In this document: positions 3,729 to 5,906 of the stretch, one piece after another
Layout: each line of letters starts with the position of its first letter
Numbering within the stretch: the first letter of the stretch is position 1
NCBI GenBank assembly: GCA_937871115.1
Contig: CALMXW010000025.1
Coordinates: 1 to 5,906, forward strand
DNA from: an uncultured bacterium
Lineage (GTDB): Bacteria > Patescibacteriota > Minisyncoccia > Phycocordibacterales > CAIJYI01
Length of the DNA: 5,906 bases
Direction: 5' to 3'
Translations under genes and position numbers: made by a program
Notes under the pieces: model-generated
What the model was told of the DNA's origin: nothing
Databases searched by the model: none
What the model saw: only the letters and a program-made list of their open reading frames with translations

Positions 3729-5807
3729 ATGCAGGAAGAAAATAACAAGCCTCATGGCGAATCTCGCCGGAAGGGTGGGCAACGTCCGCCTTTCAAAAAG
3801 TTTCCACCACGAAACGGTCTTGCCGCCGTGCTCCAGTCGATAAATCCTGGAGAGAATGCACCTGCTGATGCGGCAGGAAAGCCAGCACACCCACACACTC
3901 ACGCACCGAAGGCTCCATCGGCCCATCCTCGCTCCCACAATCGTGGTCGCAGGAATGGCGGCGGAGGACAAGCTCCCGGCGCACAGGGCAAGTCTCCTCG
4001 CGCTGCCGGAGCCGGAAGACCAGGGCGTTCGTCCTCTTCTTTTCGCCGTTCACCGAAGCGACCCGCACTCCCAGTAGCACGTGTCACTTCTCCGCGTGAA
4101 GGGCTCGGCTCATCGCTCAATCTCCCGCCAGTGGAAGAGGGAAACATCCGAATCATTCCGCTCGGAGGTGTGGAGGAAATTGGAAAGAACATGACCGCCT
4201 TTGAAACGAAAGATGACATCATTGTTATCGATGCTGGACTGCAGTTTCGTGATGAAGAAACACCGGGAATCGACTATATTATCCCAAACACGCAGTATCT
4301 CGAAGATCGCAAAGATAAAATCCGCGCTATTTTTATCACGCACGGACACCTCGACCACATTGGCGCATTGCCGTACATCATGCCGAAGATTGGCAACCCG
4401 ACCCTCTACTCCCGACAGTTTACGACCTTTATGGTGCAGAAACGCCAAGAGGAATTTGCACACTTGCCACCGCTCAACATTGAAGTGATAGAAAAAGATA
4501 TGCGCATGAAGGTAGGAAACATGTGGGTGCGATTCTTCGGAGTCTCTCATGCCATCCCAGACTCTATGGGTATTGCTATCGAGACGCCGTATGGAGACAT
4601 CGTGCACACCGGAGACCTTCGTGTCGACAACGATGCAGGCGTACCGACGCAAATGGAACAGACAGAATTCGCAAAGTTTAAAGACCGCAAGGTACTCGCT
4701 TTGCTCGCCGACTCTACGAATGTGGAGAACCCAGGATTTTCTCTCTCAGAAAGAGTGGTTATCGAGAATATCGAAGAAGTCATAAAGAATGTTTCTGGCC
4801 GGCTCATCATTGGCACATTCTCCTCGCAAGTAGAGCGCATCATCAAGATCGTCGAAGTGTGCGAGAAATATGGAAAGAAAGTTTTAGTAGAAGGCCGAAG
4901 CATGAAGACAAACATCGAAGTGGCAAAGATGGCAGAGCTCTTGAAGCCAAAGGACGGGACATTTATCCCGATGGAAGAGCTCGAGAATTACCCGGCGGAC
5001 AAGATTGTCGTCATCGCGACAGGGTCTCAGGGAGAAGAGTTTGCGGCACTCATGCGTATGGGCAATCTGACCCACAAGCACTTCAAGATTCGCAAAGGCG
5101 ATACGGTGCTCCTCTCCTCTTCTATTATTCCGGGCAACGAAGTCGGCGTGCAGAAAGTGAAAGACAATCTTTCGCGCCAGGGTGCCAAAATCATTCACTA
5201 TCGTATTTCCGAAGTGCATGCTTCCGGCCACGCCAATCGCGACGAGCTCGCTTGGATACACACGCAGGTAAATCCGAAATTCTTCATCCCGATTCACGGA
5301 CACCACTACATGCTTCGTGTACATGCAGATGTGGCGATGTCTGTCGGTATCCCCGAAGAAAATATTGTCATTCCGGACAACGGTATGATGATCGAGATAC
5401 AAGACGAAGGGCAGAAGATTGTTCCGCTGAAAGAGAAAGCCCCATCGAATGTGGTGATGGTAGATGGATTCTCTATCGGAGATATTCAGGAGGTTGTCAT
5501 TCGTGACCGCCAGATGCTTGCGCAAGACGGAATGTTCATCGTCGTCGCCATGGTGGATATCAACACTGGAAAACTGAAAAAATCTCCCGACATTATCTCG
5601 CGTGGCTTCGTATACTTGCGTGAGTCGCAGGATCTTCTCCGCCAAGCGCGATTCCTCATCAAGAAAACCATAGAAGATACCATCGCGGGGACAAATCCGA
5701 TCAACTTCGAGTACGTGAAAGGTGTGGTGACCGACCAAACCGGCCGCTTCCTCTTCCAGCAGACGGCAAAGCGCCCAATAATTCTTCCCGTTATTCTCGG
5801 AGTGTAA
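3729..5807 (+). CDS. rnj: Ribonuclease J with basic disordered N-terminal extension
   Basis: RNase J is a metallo-beta-lactamase/beta-CASP ribonuclease (endonuclease and 5'-3' exonuclease) for mRNA decay and rRNA maturation. The catalytic fold starts near residue 139 (IRIIPLGGVEEIGKNM). Metal-binding motifs are HGHLDH (205-210), SHAIPDS with H274, and HTGDLRVD with D296. The beta-CASP part carries EGRSMKTN (388-395) and TGSQGE (431-436). SEVHASGHANRDEL (494-507) and PIHGHHYML (521-529) complete the active site, and a C-terminal domain runs from about 575 to 692. The family is usually about 550-560 residues; the extra 135 N-terminal residues are rich in R, K, G, P, S and H and look disordered. 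In PIHGHHYML, His525-His526 replace the common Glu-Tyr. The start has no Shine-Dalgarno sequence; ATG 3729 is the first in frame after the preceding gene. Stop is TAA. Confidence 0.95.
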   Translation: MQEENNKPHGESRRKGGQRPPFKKFPPRNGLAAVLQSINPGENAPADAAGKPAHPHTHAPKAPSAHPRSHNRGRRNGGGGQAPGAQGKSPRAAGAGRPGRSSSSFRRSPKRPALPVARVTSPREGLGSSLNLPPVEEGNIRIIPLGGVEEIGKNMTAFETKDDIIVIDAGLQFRDEETPGIDYIIPNTQYLEDRKDKIRAIFITHGHLDHIGALPYIMPKIGNPTLYSRQFTTFMVQKRQEEFAHLPPLNIEVIEKDMRMKVGNMWVRFFGVSHAIPDSMGIAIETPYGDIVHTGDLRVDNDAGVPTQMEQTEFAKFKDRKVLALLADSTNVENPGFSLSERVVIENIEEVIKNVSGRLIIGTFSSQVERIIKIVEVCEKYGKKVLVEGRSMKTNIEVAKMAELLKPKDGTFIPMEELENYPADKIVVIATGSQGEEFAALMRMGNLTHKHFKIRKGDTVLLSSSIIPGNEVGVQKVKDNLSRQGAKIIHYRISEVHASGHANRDELAWIHTQVNPKFFIPIHGHHYMLRVHADVAMSVGIPEENIVIPDNGMMIEIQDEGQKIVPLKEKAPSNVVMVDGFSIGDIQEVVIRDRQMLAQDGMFIVVAMVDINTGKLKKSPDIISRGFVYLRESQDLLRQARFLIKKTIEDTIAGTNPINFEYVKGVVTDQTGRFLFQQTAKRPIILPVILGV

Positions 5808-5830
5808 TCCACAGAGAGAATTCTTTACGC

Positions 5831-5845
5831 ATGCTATAATAGCAT
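5831..5845 (+). repeat. 15-bp palindrome covering the -10 box of the last gene
   Basis: ATGCTAT and ATAGCAT are perfect inverted arms around a single A. A second, nested pair, ACGCAT (5827-5832) and ATGCGT (5850-5855), takes in the start codon region. The inner palindrome contains the whole TGC-TATAAT element, so it could be an operator or simply a by-product of that promoter sequence. There is no U-tract directly after it, so it is not a typical terminator. Confidence 0.5.
5832..5840 (+). promoter_or_regulatory. Perfect extended -10 box upstream of the last gene
   Basis: TGC (5832-5834) is followed directly by a consensus TATAAT (5835-5840). Predicted transcription start is near 5847, three bases before the ATG at 5850. 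There is no recognisable -35 (CAGAGA at the 17-base position), which an extended -10 can tolerate. The box follows the rnj stop by 27 bases, suggesting the next gene has its own promoter. Confidence 0.65.
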
Positions 5846-5849
5846 TGTT

Positions 5850-5906
5850 ATGCGTTTTTTCTCTCGATTTTTTCACCGAGAAGCCAGCCCCTACTCTCGT
5901 CTCATA
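5850..5906 (+). CDS. Unrecognised protein, first 19 codons only, cut by right edge
   Basis: An open frame starts at ATG 5850 and runs to the window end, giving MRFFSRFFHREASPYSRLI. Support comes from the consensus extended -10 box ending nine bases before the ATG and from the gene-dense same-strand context. The fragment is basic and aromatic, with three FF or F-rich clusters near the N-terminus, but it is too short to assign a family or to say whether a membrane segment follows. No Shine-Dalgarno sequence is present, matching the other genes here. Confidence 0.55.
   Translation, partial: MRFFSRFFHREASPYSRLI

Noticed and set aside
4110..4652. Minus-strand open frame of 180 codons
   Set aside because: Antisense to the catalytic domain of RNase J, with no family resemblance.
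604..5807. All five complete genes end in TAA or TAG, raising the question of TGA recoding
   Set aside because: No in-frame TGA appears inside any gene, so there is no evidence of recoding; five stops are too few to infer anything.
4884..5876. Long minus-strand open frame (330 codons) opposite rnj
   Set aside because: It lies almost fully antisense to well-supported RNase J coding sequence, its translation shows no recognisable domain, and it has no promoter or start context. It reflects codon bias of the real gene.

Overview
The window is ordinary chromosomal housekeeping DNA, with seven genes packed closely together. The genes suggest a small-genome bacterium of the Patescibacteria/CPR type, most plausibly Parcubacteria-like. 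The clues are the lack of Shine-Dalgarno sequences, a ribosomal protein S16 with a long charged tail, an RNase J with a basic disordered N-terminus, and a membrane-anchored peptide-type solute-binding protein with no transporter genes beside it. This placement is an inference from gene style; no rRNA is present to confirm it.

Layout. Positions 1-488 (minus strand) hold the 5' part of rpsD (ribosomal protein S4), which runs off the left edge. Positions 489-603 are a divergent promoter region with a G-quadruplex-capable G-run between the two -35 boxes. On the plus strand follow rpsP (S16, 604-1023); a 121-bp gap with a strong promoter and a structured leader; khpA (KH-domain RNA-binding protein, 1145-1453); a strong hairpin/U-tract terminator (1474-1517); secG (1577-1807); a solute-binding protein gene (1862-3697); rnj (ribonuclease J, 3729-5807); and the first 19 codons of an unrecognised gene from 5850. 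No stretch longer than about 125 bases lacks a gene. No tRNA, rRNA, CRISPR array, insertion sequence or mobile element was seen.

The genes serve translation (S4, S16), RNA binding (KhpA), RNA processing and decay (RNase J), protein export (SecG) and probably peptide binding at the membrane. The terminator splits the plus strand into an rpsP-khpA unit and a secG-SBP-rnj unit.

The most notable pattern is the promoters. Five of the seven genes have a -10-like box ending only 6-11 bases before the start codon, several of the extended TGC-TA..AT type. This puts the predicted transcription start on, or within a few bases of, the start codon. None of the seven starts has a good Shine-Dalgarno sequence. 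The window therefore looks like a set of leaderless or nearly leaderless genes. I found no convincing undescribed defence, mobile or biosynthetic system.
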